NCBI RefSeq assembly: GCF_003574625.1
Contig: NZ_QNUJ01000002.1
Span: forward strand, 1 to 64,000
Origin: Shinella zoogloeoides
GTDB lineage: Bacteria > Pseudomonadota > Alphaproteobacteria > Rhizobiales > Rhizobiaceae
Direction: 5' to 3'
Length of the DNA stretch: 64,000 nt
This document shows, in pieces, positions 43,665-53,012 of the stretch. A program made the position numbers and the translations under genes. The notes below the pieces were generated by a model. The model had not been told where the DNA came from and did not search any database. It was given only the letters and a program-made list of their open reading frames with translations. How positions within the stretch are numbered: the first letter of the stretch is position 1; every line of letters starts with the position of its first letter.

Positions 43665-45167
43665 TCAATGCCCCCTTGTTATGGCGGCGCCGGCCTTGAT
43701 GGCAAGCGCGGCGATGGTCAGCGCCGGATTGACCGCGGCCGATGTCGGCAGCACGGATGCGTCCGTGACATAGAGGTTCTCGACGTCGTGGCTACGGCAA
43801 TTGAGATCGACGACCGAGGTCTGCGGATCGGCGCCGAGGCGCGCGGTGCCGCACTGGTGCGACGTCGTCTTGCGGCCGAAGGTATGCGTCAGCACGATCG
43901 GGAAGCCGGCCTTGCGCATGACGGCCCGGGTTTTCCCGATCAGCGCCTCGTGCGCGCGCATGTTAGAGCGTATCCAGTGCATGACGATGCGGCCGTCGCG
44001 CACCATCACCCGGCTTTCCGGATTGGAGAGGTCCTCGCTCGTCAGGAACCAGCCGTAAGTGTAGCGCGCCATGAGCTTGGCGAACCACGCCGGCGCGGGC
44101 ATCGGCAGATTGGCCTTCAGGATGTTGCCGGTGATGTGCCCGAGGAGCTGGACGTTACCGAGCGGGAAGCCGTATTCGTTGTCGGCGTTGTAGAAATCGT
44201 TGAACGCGATGGTCTTCTGGTAGACGCAGCTATTGGCGGCGAAGGGATCGATCGCCAGCATCGCCGTCGTGTTGTGGTTCATGAAGTTGCGGCCGAGCTG
44301 ATCCGAACTGTTGCCGAGACCGGCCGGATGCGCCTTGTTCGCCGATCGCAGGAGCAGGGCGGCGGACTGAACCGCGCCCGCAGCAACGGCGAAGCGATCC
44401 GCCGAGATGCGATGTTCGGTTTCATCCTTCCGGTAGACGGCGGCGATGACACGCCGCCCCGCCGCGTCGGTCTCGAGACGGACGACGTCGGCCCCGGTCA
44501 CCAGGCTGACATTCGGATGGGCAAGGGCGCTGGCAAGCGGCCCCACTTCCGCGTCGATCTTGCCCTTCCCCGTGTTCGGGAAAGCATCCCATCCCGTCGC
44601 AGCCCGCTTCAGCCATGCCTCGATATCGATCGACAGCGGCAGGGAGGCTGGATGGACGCCCGCCTTTTCCAATCGGCGGCGGACGGCGGCCATCGCCGGT
44701 TCGTCTCGGACCGGCGGATAGCCATAGGGCTTCTCGTGCGGCGGTTCCGTCGGATCGCCCGCGACGGAGCCACGCACCCGGAAAATCTCCTCGGCCGCAT
44801 CGTACCAGGGCGAAAGTTCCTCATAGGACAGGGGCCAGCCGGGCGACGCGCCGTCCATGTGGCGGCGCGCGGCGAAATCCTCGCGGCGATAGCGGTACAT
44901 AACCGCGCCGAAGAACTTCGAATTGCCGCCGACATAGTAGTAGTTGCCCGGCAGGAAGCTTTTCCCGTCGGTACCCAGCCATTCCTCGGAAGAGCGATAG
45001 ACACCCTTCTGGAAGATGGCGACATCGTCGCGCGCATCGGGCGTGTCCGTCAGATGCGCTCCCCGTTCGAGAATGACGATCTTGAGGCCCGAAGGCGCGA
45101 GGCTGTGCGCCAGGGAAGCTCCGCCGATGCCGGAGCCGATGATGACGATGTCTGCCGTCCCGGTCAT
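43665..45167 (-). CDS. GMC family oxidoreductase (gluconate/fructose dehydrogenase-like)
   Basis: A 500-residue FAD oxidoreductase of the more distant GMC branch that includes membrane-linked sugar and gluconate dehydrogenase large subunits. FAD motif VIIGSGIGGASLAHSLA; LPGNYYYVGGNSKFFG replaces signature 1; catalytic His in TSHQCGTARLG and Asn in AAVNPALTIAAL. No small subunit or cytochrome gene is adjacent. It lies nine bases after the CUT1 ATPase and abuts the other GMC gene. Oxidation of a sugar or polyol from the transporter is likely. Confidence 0.87.
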   Translation of the reverse strand: MTGTADIVIIGSGIGGASLAHSLAPSGLKIVILERGAHLTDTPDARDDVAIFQKGVYRSSEEWLGTDGKSFLPGNYYYVGGNSKFFGAVMYRYRREDFAARRHMDGASPGWPLSYEELSPWYDAAEEIFRVRGSVAGDPTEPPHEKPYGYPPVRDEPAMAAVRRRLEKAGVHPASLPLSIDIEAWLKRAATGWDAFPNTGKGKIDAEVGPLASALAHPNVSLVTGADVVRLETDAAGRRVIAAVYRKDETEHRISADRFAVAAGAVQSAALLLRSANKAHPAGLGNSSDQLGRNFMNHNTTAMLAIDPFAANSCVYQKTIAFNDFYNADNEYGFPLGNVQLLGHITGNILKANLPMPAPAWFAKLMARYTYGWFLTSEDLSNPESRVMVRDGRIVMHWIRSNMRAHEALIGKTRAVMRKAGFPIVLTHTFGRKTTSHQCGTARLGADPQTSVVDLNCRSHDVENLYVTDASVLPTSAAVNPALTIAALAIKAGAAITRGH

Positions 45168-45176
45168 GGAAGTTTC

Positions 45177-46274
45177 TCAGTCAATGCGGGTTTCGGTTTC
45201 GCTGTCGAAGAGCACGATCTTGGACGTATCGACCGCCAGCCCCGCCTCCTTGCCCGCATGGGCCTGCCGGGGCGGAAGCCGGGCCGTCACCTCAACGCCG
45301 CCGAGCTGGAAGACGGCAAGCGTATCGGGGCCCGTCGGCTCTACGACGTCGAAATCGACGGTCAGAGCCGGGGTACCCTCTGTCGCAATCGAGAAATTCT
45401 CCGGGCGGATACCGACCAGCACCTTCCTGCCGGCATGGCGGCGCAGAGCCTCCGGAGAAAGGGAAATGCCGCCGATGCGCGCGGCCGGACGCCGCGCGAC
45501 GTCGATCACCACCGTCGCCGTCGTACCCTCGGCCTCAAGCACTGCCGGCACGATGTTCATTGCCGGGGAACCGACGAAGCGGGCGACATAGACATTGGCC
45601 GGCCGGTCATAGACGGCCTGCGGCTCGTCGAGCTGCTGCACCACGCCGTCCTTCATGACGGCGACGCGCGTGGCGAGCGTCATCGCCTCGATCTGGTCGT
45701 GCGTGACATAGACGATCGTCGTGCCGAGGCGGGCGTGAAGGCGTTTGATCTCGGTGCGCATGTCGACGCGCAGCTTGGCGTCGAGGTTCGACAGGGGTTC
45801 GTCGAAGAGGAACAGCTTCGGCTCCCGCACGATGGCCCGCCCCATCGCGACGCGCTGGCGCTGGCCGCCCGAAAGCTGCGAGGGCTTGCGGTCGAGGAGG
45901 TGGGTGATCTGCAGGAGGTCCGACGCCGTCTTCACGGCCTTGTCGCGGTCGGCCTGGGCGATCCGGCGGATCTTCATGCCGAACTCGATGTTCTGCCGCA
46001 CGGTCATCGTCGGATAGAGGGCGTAGGACTGGAATACCATCGCGATGTCGCGGTCCTTCGGCGACAGGTCGTTGACGGTCTTTCCGGCGATGCGGATCTC
46101 GCCGCCGGTGATCGTCTCCAGCCCGGCGATCATGTTGAGCAGCGTGGACTTGCCGCAGCCGGAGGGGCCGAGCAGCACGAGGAAATCGCCGGTTCCGATG
46201 GAGATCGACACCTCCTTCAGAACCTCGAGCTGGCCATAGGCCTTGCGGACGCGATCGATTTCAAGAGTGGACAT
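45177..46274 (-). CDS. CUT1-type ABC transporter, ATP-binding subunit (UgpC/MalK-like)
   Basis: A 365-residue ATPase: Walker A GPSGCGKST (36-44), signature LSGGQRQR (134-141), Walker B in LFLFDEP, TOBE domain at the C-terminus. It follows the MalG-like permease by four bases and precedes the GMC gene. It belongs to the second CUT1 system of the window, distinct from that at 27403. Confidence 0.92.
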   Translation of the reverse strand: MSTLEIDRVRKAYGQLEVLKEVSISIGTGDFLVLLGPSGCGKSTLLNMIAGLETITGGEIRIAGKTVNDLSPKDRDIAMVFQSYALYPTMTVRQNIEFGMKIRRIAQADRDKAVKTASDLLQITHLLDRKPSQLSGGQRQRVAMGRAIVREPKLFLFDEPLSNLDAKLRVDMRTEIKRLHARLGTTIVYVTHDQIEAMTLATRVAVMKDGVVQQLDEPQAVYDRPANVYVARFVGSPAMNIVPAVLEAEGTTATVVIDVARRPAARIGGISLSPEALRRHAGRKVLVGIRPENFSIATEGTPALTVDFDVVEPTGPDTLAVFQLGGVEVTARLPPRQAHAGKEAGLAVDTSKIVLFDSETETRID

Positions 46275-46278
46275 GGGC

Positions 46279-47154
46279 TCAGCCTTTCACGGCGCCGGCC
46301 GTCAGCCCGCGGACGAAATAGCGGCCCGCGACGATATAGACGACCAGGGTTGGGATGGCGGCGATCATGGCGGCGGCCATGTCGACGTTGTATTGCTTGC
46401 GACCGGTGGTGACGTTGACGATGTTGTTGAGGGCCACCGTGATGGGGCTGCTGGAGCCCGACGTGAACGAGACACCGAAGAGGAAATCGTTCCAGATCTG
46501 CGTGAACTGCCAGATGCAGGACACGACGATGATCGGGATCGAGGTCGGCAGGATGACGCTCCAGAAGATGCGGAAGAAGCCCGCACCGTCGACCATCGCC
46601 GCCTTGGTCAGCTCGTCCGGCAGCGACACGAAGTAATTGCGGAAGAACAGCGTCGTGAAGCAGATGCCATAGGAGGCATGCACGGCGACGAGGCCGGGAA
46701 TGGAGCCCGCGAGCCCCAGAAGGCCGAGCGTGCGGGCCATGGGAATGAGGATCGCCTGGTAGGGTAGGAAGCAGCCGAACAGCAGCAGGCCGAAGACGAA
46801 GTTCGCGCCGGGGAACTTCCACTTCGTGAGGATGTATCCGTTGATCGCCCCGATGCCGGTCGACAGCGCCACCGCCGGGATCACCATCAGCAGCGAGTTG
46901 ATGAAATAGGGTTTCAGACCCGTGCATTCGGTGCCGATGCAGGCCTGCGACCACGCTGCCCGCCAGGCGTCGAGCGTGACGGCCTTCGGCAGGCCGATGA
47001 AGGAGCCGCCATAAATCTCGTCGAGCGGCTTCAGCGACGTCACGACCATGACCCAGAGCGGCATGAGGTAGACGAGCGCGACGACGAACAGGCAGCCGTA
47101 GACGACGAGGCGGCCGAGCCGGACCTTGCCGGAGCGGGAAAGAACGTCAGTCAT
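46279..47154 (-). CDS. CUT1-type ABC transporter, permease (MalG-like)
   Basis: A 291-residue permease with six membrane segments, an EAA loop in DELTKAAMVDGAGFFRIFWS and the RGLTAGAVKG C-terminus. It overlaps the MalF-like gene by eight bases. A periplasmic loop near residues 50-80 includes CIGTECTGLK, two cysteines that might form a disulfide. Glucose/mannose-type CUT1 systems are similar. Confidence 0.92.
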   Translation of the reverse strand: MTDVLSRSGKVRLGRLVVYGCLFVVALVYLMPLWVMVVTSLKPLDEIYGGSFIGLPKAVTLDAWRAAWSQACIGTECTGLKPYFINSLLMVIPAVALSTGIGAINGYILTKWKFPGANFVFGLLLFGCFLPYQAILIPMARTLGLLGLAGSIPGLVAVHASYGICFTTLFFRNYFVSLPDELTKAAMVDGAGFFRIFWSVILPTSIPIIVVSCIWQFTQIWNDFLFGVSFTSGSSSPITVALNNIVNVTTGRKQYNVDMAAAMIAAIPTLVVYIVAGRYFVRGLTAGAVKG

Positions 47155-48040
47155 TGTTCTCGCTCCTCAGTTCGGAATAGAGATAGGGAACGATGATGGC
47201 CGCGACGGTCATGAGCATCATGACGGCACTCGCCGCGCCGACGCCCATCTGGTTGCGCCGGAAGGTGGCGGAGAACATGAAGGTCGAGGGCAGTTCGGTC
47301 GCCGTGCCCGGCCCGCCATTGGTCAGCGCCAGCACCAGGTCGAAGCTCTTGATGGCGATGTAGCTGAGGAGGACGACGACGCTCAGCATGGCGGGGCGCA
47401 GCATGGGGATGATGATCTGCCGGTAGATCAGCGGCAGCGAGGCGCCCTCGATCTGCGCCGCCTTGATGACGGAATTGTCGATACCGCGCAGGCCCGCAAG
47501 GAAGATCGCCATGGCGAAGCCCGAGGACTGCCAGACGCCGGCCACGACGACGGTATAGATCGCCATGTCGGGATTGGTGATCCAGTCGAAGCGGAAATCC
47601 GTCCAGCCGAGATCGTTGACGACCTTCTGGATGCCGAGGCCGGGATTCATGATCCATTTCCACGCCGTCCCCGTCACGATGAAGGAGAGCGCCATCGGAT
47701 AGAGATAGATCGCGCGCAGCGCGCCCTCGGCCCGGATATTCTGGTCGAGAAGGATCGCCATCAGCAGTCCGAGGCCGGTGGAGAGCGCCAGGAAGAGCGC
47801 CGAGAAGATGAAGAGGTTGGCGACGGCGGTGTGCCAGCGGGGCGTCGCCCAGAGGCGGACATATTGCTCGAGGCCCACGAAATCATAGGTCGGCACGAAT
47901 TTCGACGAGGTCACGGAAATCACGCCCGTCCACAGGATGAACAGGTAGACCGTGACGATGACGACGAGCAGGCTGGGAGCGACGACGAGGCGCGGTAGCC
48001 AGCCTGCCAATCGCGAGGACATGCGCGTAGAGGCGCTCAT
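47147..48040 (-). CDS. CUT1-type ABC transporter, permease (MalF-like)
   Basis: A 297-residue permease with six hydrophobic segments and an EAA loop in VIKAAQIEGASLPLIYRQ. It follows the binding-protein gene after a 67-bp gap with a hairpin and overlaps the MalG-like gene by eight bases. Together these form the membrane channel. Confidence 0.92.
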   Translation of the reverse strand: MSASTRMSSRLAGWLPRLVVAPSLLVVIVTVYLFILWTGVISVTSSKFVPTYDFVGLEQYVRLWATPRWHTAVANLFIFSALFLALSTGLGLLMAILLDQNIRAEGALRAIYLYPMALSFIVTGTAWKWIMNPGLGIQKVVNDLGWTDFRFDWITNPDMAIYTVVVAGVWQSSGFAMAIFLAGLRGIDNSVIKAAQIEGASLPLIYRQIIIPMLRPAMLSVVVLLSYIAIKSFDLVLALTNGGPGTATELPSTFMFSATFRRNQMGVGAASAVMMLMTVAAIIVPYLYSELRSENND

Positions 48041-48066
48041 GGGTCAGCTCCGATGGCGGGTATTGC

Positions 48067-48092
48067 GGAGGAGCCGGTGGGCCGGCCCCTCC
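48067..48092 (-). other. Stem-loop after the second CUT1 binding-protein gene
   Basis: GGAGGAGCCGG (48067-48077) pairs with CCGGCCCCTCC (48082-48092), one mismatch, 4-nt loop. No U-run follows, suggesting message stabilisation or attenuation. Confidence 0.55.
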
Positions 48093-48107
48093 TGACGGCG
48101 GTTGGGA

Positions 48108-49355
48108 TCAGCGGGCGTTGTCGATGCCGGAGACCAGCATCTTCACCGCGTCCTCCGAGCTCATCTTGCCGACGAAGAACTGGGCGGCGACATCGCTGAA
48201 GACGGAAGCGAATTCCGGCTTGGCGGCAAAGCCATGCGTCATCGCGCCCTGCATGCTGCCCTTCTCGACGGCTTCCGCGCGCTCCTTGAAGCCGAGCTTG
48301 GCGCAATCGTCGAAGTCGTCGACCGAAACGTCGCTGCGCGCCGGGATCGAGCCCTTGATGAGATTGAAGTCCTTCTGGACCCTGGGGTCCATGATGGTCT
48401 CGGCAAGCGCGGCCTGCGCCTGCCGTACGGCCTCGTCCTTCACGATGAACATGCCGAAGCTGTCGATGAGATACTGGAAGGAAGTCACCTTGCCGGGCGT
48501 CGCGAAGCAGTAGAAGTCCTGATTGGGCTTCAGGCCCTTGGCGAGGAATTCGCCCTTGGCCCAGTCGCCCATGAACTGCATGGCCGCCTCGCCGTTGATG
48601 ACCATGCCGGTGGCCACGGCCCAGTCGCGGCCGACGAAATTGTCGTCCACGAGGCCGCGAACCTCGCGCAGCGCATCGAACACCTTGACCATCTCCGGGC
48701 TTCCGAGCGCCTCGGAATCGAGGTCGATCGCCGTCTTCTGGTAGAATTCCGGCCCGTTGATGTCGGACAGCAGCGCGTCGAAGATGATGCCGATCTGCCA
48801 CGGCTCGTCACCCATCGCGATCGGGACGATGCCCTTTTCTTTCAGCTTCTTGCCGGTCTCGATCAGCTCGCTCCAGCTCTTCGGCACGGCAACGCCCGCA
48901 TCGTCGAAGAGCTTCTTGTTGGCCCAGACCCAGTTCTGGCGATGCATGTTGATGGGCGCGGCAATGAAAGCATCGCCCGAGGTCACGAAAGGCAGGAGCT
49001 GCGGGGCGAGCGCCGCGCGCCAGCCGCCTGCCGTGGCAAGGTCGTTGAGGTCGCGCACCACGCCCTGCTCGGCCCATTGCACGCCTTCCCAGCCGAGGAA
49101 CTGCATGGCGCCCGGCGGATCGCCCGCCGTCAGGCGCGCACGCAGCGCCTGCTGCGCATTGGCGCCGCTCATGCCGCCGACCGCCGAATCCTTCCACTGG
49201 AAGCCCTTGGCTTCGAGATCCTTGCGGATGACGTTGAGCGCCTCCACCTCGCTCTGCGAAACCCAGTGGTGCAGAACTTCGATCTGGCCTTCCGCCTGTG
49301 CGGCGATGGGCATGAGCATGGTCGCCGCAAGCGCTGTGGCGATAAACTTGGACAT
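48108..49355 (-). CDS. CUT1-type ABC transporter, periplasmic binding protein
   Basis: A 415-residue family 1 binding protein. The Sec signal peptide ends with AAQA before EGQ (residue 21-22). The mature protein starts IEVLHHWVSQSEVEALNVI and resembles glucose/mannose-type binders of alpha-proteobacteria. The ATG at 49355 follows AGAGGA. It lies 59 bp downstream of the histidinol-dehydrogenase-like gene in the same orientation. The ligand is probably a sugar or sugar derivative. Confidence 0.92.
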   Translation of the reverse strand: MSKFIATALAATMLMPIAAQAEGQIEVLHHWVSQSEVEALNVIRKDLEAKGFQWKDSAVGGMSGANAQQALRARLTAGDPPGAMQFLGWEGVQWAEQGVVRDLNDLATAGGWRAALAPQLLPFVTSGDAFIAAPINMHRQNWVWANKKLFDDAGVAVPKSWSELIETGKKLKEKGIVPIAMGDEPWQIGIIFDALLSDINGPEFYQKTAIDLDSEALGSPEMVKVFDALREVRGLVDDNFVGRDWAVATGMVINGEAAMQFMGDWAKGEFLAKGLKPNQDFYCFATPGKVTSFQYLIDSFGMFIVKDEAVRQAQAALAETIMDPRVQKDFNLIKGSIPARSDVSVDDFDDCAKLGFKERAEAVEKGSMQGAMTHGFAAKPEFASVFSDVAAQFFVGKMSSEDAVKMLVSGIDNAR

Positions 49356-49414
49356 GGTTTCATCCTCTCTGGTTGGTTTGATCGCGGCCCCTGGCGGGCT
49401 CTTGTGCGTGTCGG

Positions 49415-50728
49415 TTAATTGGGCTCGACGGGCATGGCGTATCCGACGTTCTTCCCGCCGTAGCGACGCACGCGGATGTTGGCCTGCTCGGCATGGCCGG
49501 AAAAACCTTCCATCAGGCAGAGCCGCGAGCTGTAGGCGCCGATCATGGCGGAGGCTTCGTCGGTCAGTATCTTCTGGTAGGTGCAGGTCTTGAGGAACTT
49601 GCCGACCCACAGGCCCCCGGTGTAGCGGGCCGCCTTGTTGGTCGGCAGGGTGTGGTTGGTGCCGATCACCTTGTCGCCGAAGGCGACATTGGTGCGTGCA
49701 CCGAGGAACAGCGCACCGTAGTTCCTCATGTTGTCGAGGAAGTAGTCCGGATCGCGCGTCATGACCTGGACATGCTCGGAGGCGACGCGGTCGGCCTCGG
49801 CCAGCATCTCCTCGATCGTGTCGCACAGGATGATCTCGCCGCAATCCTCCCAGGCCCTGCCGGCGACGGCTGCCGTCGGCAGGATCTTCAGGAGGCGCTC
49901 GATCTCGGCGAGCGTATCGCGCGCCAGCTTTTCCGAATTGGTGATGAGGACGGCCGGCGAATTGACGCCGTGCTCGGCCTGGCCGAGGAGGTCCGTCGCG
50001 ACAAGCTCGCCGTCGACGCTGTCGTCCGCGATGACCAGCGTTTCCGTCGGTCCGGCGAAGAGGTCGATACCGACGCGGCCGAAGAGCAGGCGCTTGGCTT
50101 CCGCCACATAGGCGTTGCCGGGCCCGGCAAGCATGTCGACCGGCGCGATCGTCTCGGTGCCGTAGGCCATGGCGGCGATCGCCTGCACGCCGCCGAGGCA
50201 ATAGATCTCGTCCGCACCGGCAAGGGCCTGAGCCGCGACGATCTTCTCGGCGATCTTCCCCTGGAAGGGCGGGGCGCAGGTGATAACGCGCTCGCAGCCG
50301 GCGACGCGCGCCGTCAGCACGGTCATATGAGCGGAGGCGAGCAGCGGATATTTGCCGCCGGGCACGTAGCAGCCGACATTCTGGACCGGCACATTCCGGT
50401 GGCCGAGGATCACGCCCGGCAGGGTCTCGATCTCGATATCCTTCAGCGCCGCCCTCTGGGCTTCGGCGAAGCGGCGGATCTGGTCCTGCGCGAAGTCGAG
50501 ATCGGCGCGTTCCTGCACCGTCAAGCCATCGATGCAGGCGGCGATCTCCTCTCTGGTCAGGCGATAGGAGTCGCGGTCGAACCCGTCGAAGCGGACGGAG
50601 AGTTCGCGAACCGCCTTGTCCCCGCCGTCCCTGACTTTGGCGAGAAGCGCCTCGACCGCCGTGGTGACCGCACTGTCGGCGCCGCCGTCCTGGGTGATGG
50701 CCTTGGCTGTTTTGATGTGCCGGATCAT
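49415..50728 (-). CDS. Histidinol dehydrogenase paralogue (HpsN-like)
   Basis: A 437-residue HisD-family NAD-dependent dehydrogenase. Zinc-site residues Gln250, His253 and Asp352 and the catalytic Glu318-His319 pair (SEHV) are retained, but substrate-contact segments differ from true HisD: AEHGVNSP, and GTNHTLPT followed by [14 protein letters not shown]. This subgroup contains sulfopropanediol 3-dehydrogenase (HpsN), which takes an alcohol to an acid in two steps. No other his genes are nearby and it sits in a transport/catabolic operon, so a non-histidinol alcohol is likely. The exact substrate is unknown. Confidence 0.82.
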   Translation of the reverse strand: MIRHIKTAKAITQDGGADSAVTTAVEALLAKVRDGGDKAVRELSVRFDGFDRDSYRLTREEIAACIDGLTVQERADLDFAQDQIRRFAEAQRAALKDIEIETLPGVILGHRNVPVQNVGCYVPGGKYPLLASAHMTVLTARVAGCERVITCAPPFQGKIAEKIVAAQALAGADEIYCLGGVQAIAAMAYGTETIAPVDMLAGPGNAYVAEAKRLLFGRVGIDLFAGPTETLVIADDSVDGELVATDLLGQAEHGVNSPAVLITNSEKLARDTLAEIERLLKILPTAAVAGRAWEDCGEIILCDTIEEMLAEADRVASEHVQVMTRDPDYFLDNMRNYGALFLGARTNVAFGDKVIGTNHTLPTNKAARYTGGLWVGKFLKTCTYQKILTDEASAMIGAYSSRLCLMEGFSGHAEQANIRVRRYGGKNVGYAMPVEPN

Positions 50729-50823
50729 GACAAAGTCTCTTCGTTCACGGTCGCCGGTGGCGCCGCGTCATCCATGGTCTTGGGAGGGAAACGAGGGAGG
50801 CAGCGCCTCCCCCGAGGTTTCGA

Positions 50824-52626
50824 TCAGAGGTGCTGTTCGCGGGCGCGCATCTCGGCGTAGGCCGCCTGCTCCTTCTCGTAGTAAGCCGGCGACGGGAAGT
50901 CCCACCAGCCGGTGGCGAACGGGCCGGCCGCGTCACGCGAGACAATGACCTCGACGAGGGCCGGGCCGCCGCATTCGAGCGCCGCCTTCAGGGTGCTCTC
51001 GAGATCCCCGTCCTTCTCGACCTTCCAGGCCTGAAGCCCGAAGGCCTTGGCGGAAGCGGCGATATCGGCCGAATAGGGCGCACCGTTGCCGGCGTGATGA
51101 TTGAACTCGGAGGCGATATGGCGACCCATGAACTTGCGCATGCCGCCACGGATCGACATGTAGCCCTGGTTGTTCAGCACCAGGAAGACGACATTGACGC
51201 CATTCATGACCGCCGTACCCATCTCGGGCAGCGACATCATGAAGTCGCCGTCGCCGACGATGGCCACGACCTGCCGGTCCGGGCAGGCGAGCTTGGCGCC
51301 CATAGCCGCCGGCACCGCCCAGCCCATCGGCGAGTAGGAACCGGAGGTCAGGTGCGTGCGCGGCTCGTAGACCGGGAAGCTCTGCTTGACCGAGCCCTGC
51401 GTGTTGCCGGAACCGACGACGACGATGCCGTCGCGATCGAGCACCTTGCGCAGCGCCACCAGCGGACGCTGCGAGGTGAAGGGCGTCTCGCGGCTGTTCT
51501 CGCGCGGCTCGACCTGGGCGCGCCAATCGGCCTTGGCCTTCTGCACATCGGCGAGGAACGGCTCGCGGCGGGCGAGCATCTTCTGCGAGTCCGTATCCGA
51601 GATCAGCGAGAGCAGCGCCTCCAGCGTCACCTTGGCATCGGCGACGATGCCGACCTCGGTCTCGTAGTTCTTGCCGATCTCGCGCGGATCGAGGTCGATA
51701 TGGATCAGCTTGGCCGAGGGGATCGAGAAGGAGACGCCCTTGGCATAGGACGAGGCCGACCAGTCGGTGAAGCGGCAGCCGACCGAGACGACGACATCGG
51801 CCGAGGCGGTGATCTTGTTGCCGCAGGTCGTGCCGGTCTGGCCGACGGCGCCGATGAACAGCGCATGATCTTCCGAAATGGCGCCCTTGCCGTTCCAGGT
51901 GATCGAGACGGCGGCGCCAAGCTTTTCGGCAAGGCGCGTCAGTTCAGCCGAGGCGTTCGCCGTGATCGCGCCGCCGCCGGCGACAATGACCGGGCGCTCG
52001 GCGGCAAGAAGAACCTTCAGCGCCGCTTCGACGGCCTTCGGATCCGGATAGGCGACGCCGACCGGCAGGCGCTTGCCGAGCGGATGGATCGTGACATCCG
52101 CCGCCTCGACCTGGACGTCCATCGGGACCTCGACATGAACCGGACCCGGGCGGCCCGTCAGCAGTTCGCTGAAGGCGCGATGCATGATGCTTGGGAGGAC
52201 CTGCACCGAATTGGCCTGCCAGGCGCGCTTGGTCACCTGCTCGGTGATGCGCGGGAAGGCGTTGTCCTGCTGGCGCTCCAGCTCCTGCATGGTGCCGTGG
52301 CCGTGCATGTAGGTCTGGGGCGAGCCGGAGACGTAGAAGAGCGAGGTGGAGTCGCAATAGGCCGTCGCAAGGCCGATGATGGTGTTGGCAGCGCCCGGAC
52401 CGACCGAGGTCGAGCAGGCCATGGGCTTGCCGGAGGCGCGGTAATAACCGTCGGCCATATGAACCGCGCTCTGCTCGTGCATCACCTGGATGAAGGGGAT
52501 TTCCGAGCCTTCCTGCAGGAAGGCATCGAACAGCGACCAGATGCCATGGCCCGGCACGCCCGCCACATACTCGACGCCGTATTCCTTCAACGCTTTCGCG
52601 ACGACTTGGCCACCTGTCAGTTTCAT
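50824..52626 (-). CDS. Thiamine-pyrophosphate enzyme, acetolactate synthase-like
   Basis: A 600-residue TPP enzyme with all three domains. Glu51 (VMHEQSAVHMADGY) is the cofactor-activating glutamate; the TPP-binding region runs from GDGDFMM (458-464) to LVLNNQGYMS (483-491). The N-terminus follows acetohydroxyacid synthase closely, but the gene is not beside an ilvN and is in a transporter operon, so a 2-oxoacid carboligase/decarboxylase or dione hydrolase role is more likely. The ATG at 52626 follows AGAGGG. It heads the leftward operon. Confidence 0.85.
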   Translation of the reverse strand: MKLTGGQVVAKALKEYGVEYVAGVPGHGIWSLFDAFLQEGSEIPFIQVMHEQSAVHMADGYYRASGKPMACSTSVGPGAANTIIGLATAYCDSTSLFYVSGSPQTYMHGHGTMQELERQQDNAFPRITEQVTKRAWQANSVQVLPSIMHRAFSELLTGRPGPVHVEVPMDVQVEAADVTIHPLGKRLPVGVAYPDPKAVEAALKVLLAAERPVIVAGGGAITANASAELTRLAEKLGAAVSITWNGKGAISEDHALFIGAVGQTGTTCGNKITASADVVVSVGCRFTDWSASSYAKGVSFSIPSAKLIHIDLDPREIGKNYETEVGIVADAKVTLEALLSLISDTDSQKMLARREPFLADVQKAKADWRAQVEPRENSRETPFTSQRPLVALRKVLDRDGIVVVGSGNTQGSVKQSFPVYEPRTHLTSGSYSPMGWAVPAAMGAKLACPDRQVVAIVGDGDFMMSLPEMGTAVMNGVNVVFLVLNNQGYMSIRGGMRKFMGRHIASEFNHHAGNGAPYSADIAASAKAFGLQAWKVEKDGDLESTLKAALECGGPALVEVIVSRDAAGPFATGWWDFPSPAYYEKEQAAYAEMRAREQHL

Positions 52627-53012
52627 GTGATCGACCCTCTGAAATCTTGTTCTGTCGTGAGCAGAAGACCGTCTCCAGGTACGGTTTCCAGCGATGGGCC
52701 TATTCTTCGGCGGAGCGAGGTGCGCCCGCAAGTTCGCAGCCATCGAAACACTGACGCGAGATGACGCACTTCCAAAGCAGCTCTGCTTCACGGATCGTGT
52801 TTGTGCCGGCGACATCACGGTCGCGGCGGCCGATTTTCGGCACTCCGCACCACGGCGGAACGGCGAACGGAAAACGGCCCTGAGAGAAGCATCATTCGCA
52901 AAGTGAAGCTGGTATCGCGTCATTACGCGAACAAATTAATTGCGGCGCGCACTTTTTCCGAAGCGCGCGCTATGGCTTGCTCGGAGCACTTTCATACAAC
53001 AGGGACGCCGCC
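52627..53012. other. 386-bp divergent promoter region of the TPP-enzyme operon
   Basis: Separates the leftward TPP-enzyme gene from a rightward gene of unknown function. It holds a TGACGC direct repeat (52751-52767) and an inverted repeat, CGCGT and ACGCG with a CATT spacer, at 52916-52929. No family-like gene was found within it; an A/T-rich patch near 52931-52940 may be part of a promoter. Confidence 0.5.
52751..52767. promoter_or_regulatory. Candidate XRE operator, copy 1
   Basis: CTGACGCGAGATGACGC: two TGACGC half-sites 10 bp apart, 14 of 17 bases identical to a site just upstream of the XRE gene at 54558. It lies about 125 bp upstream of the TPP-enzyme start. Confidence 0.55.

Noticed and set aside
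42135-46412. A 1425-codon open frame on the plus strand.
   Set aside because: It lies antisense to two GMC genes and the CUT1 ATPase, which have clear family motifs. Its predicted protein is rich in Arg, Gly, His and Asp without domains, as expected for a shadow frame in high-G+C DNA.
49415-50728. Calling this gene hisD of histidine biosynthesis.
   Set aside because: It lies in a transporter and catabolic operon without other his genes and its substrate-contact segments are those of the non-histidinol subgroup.
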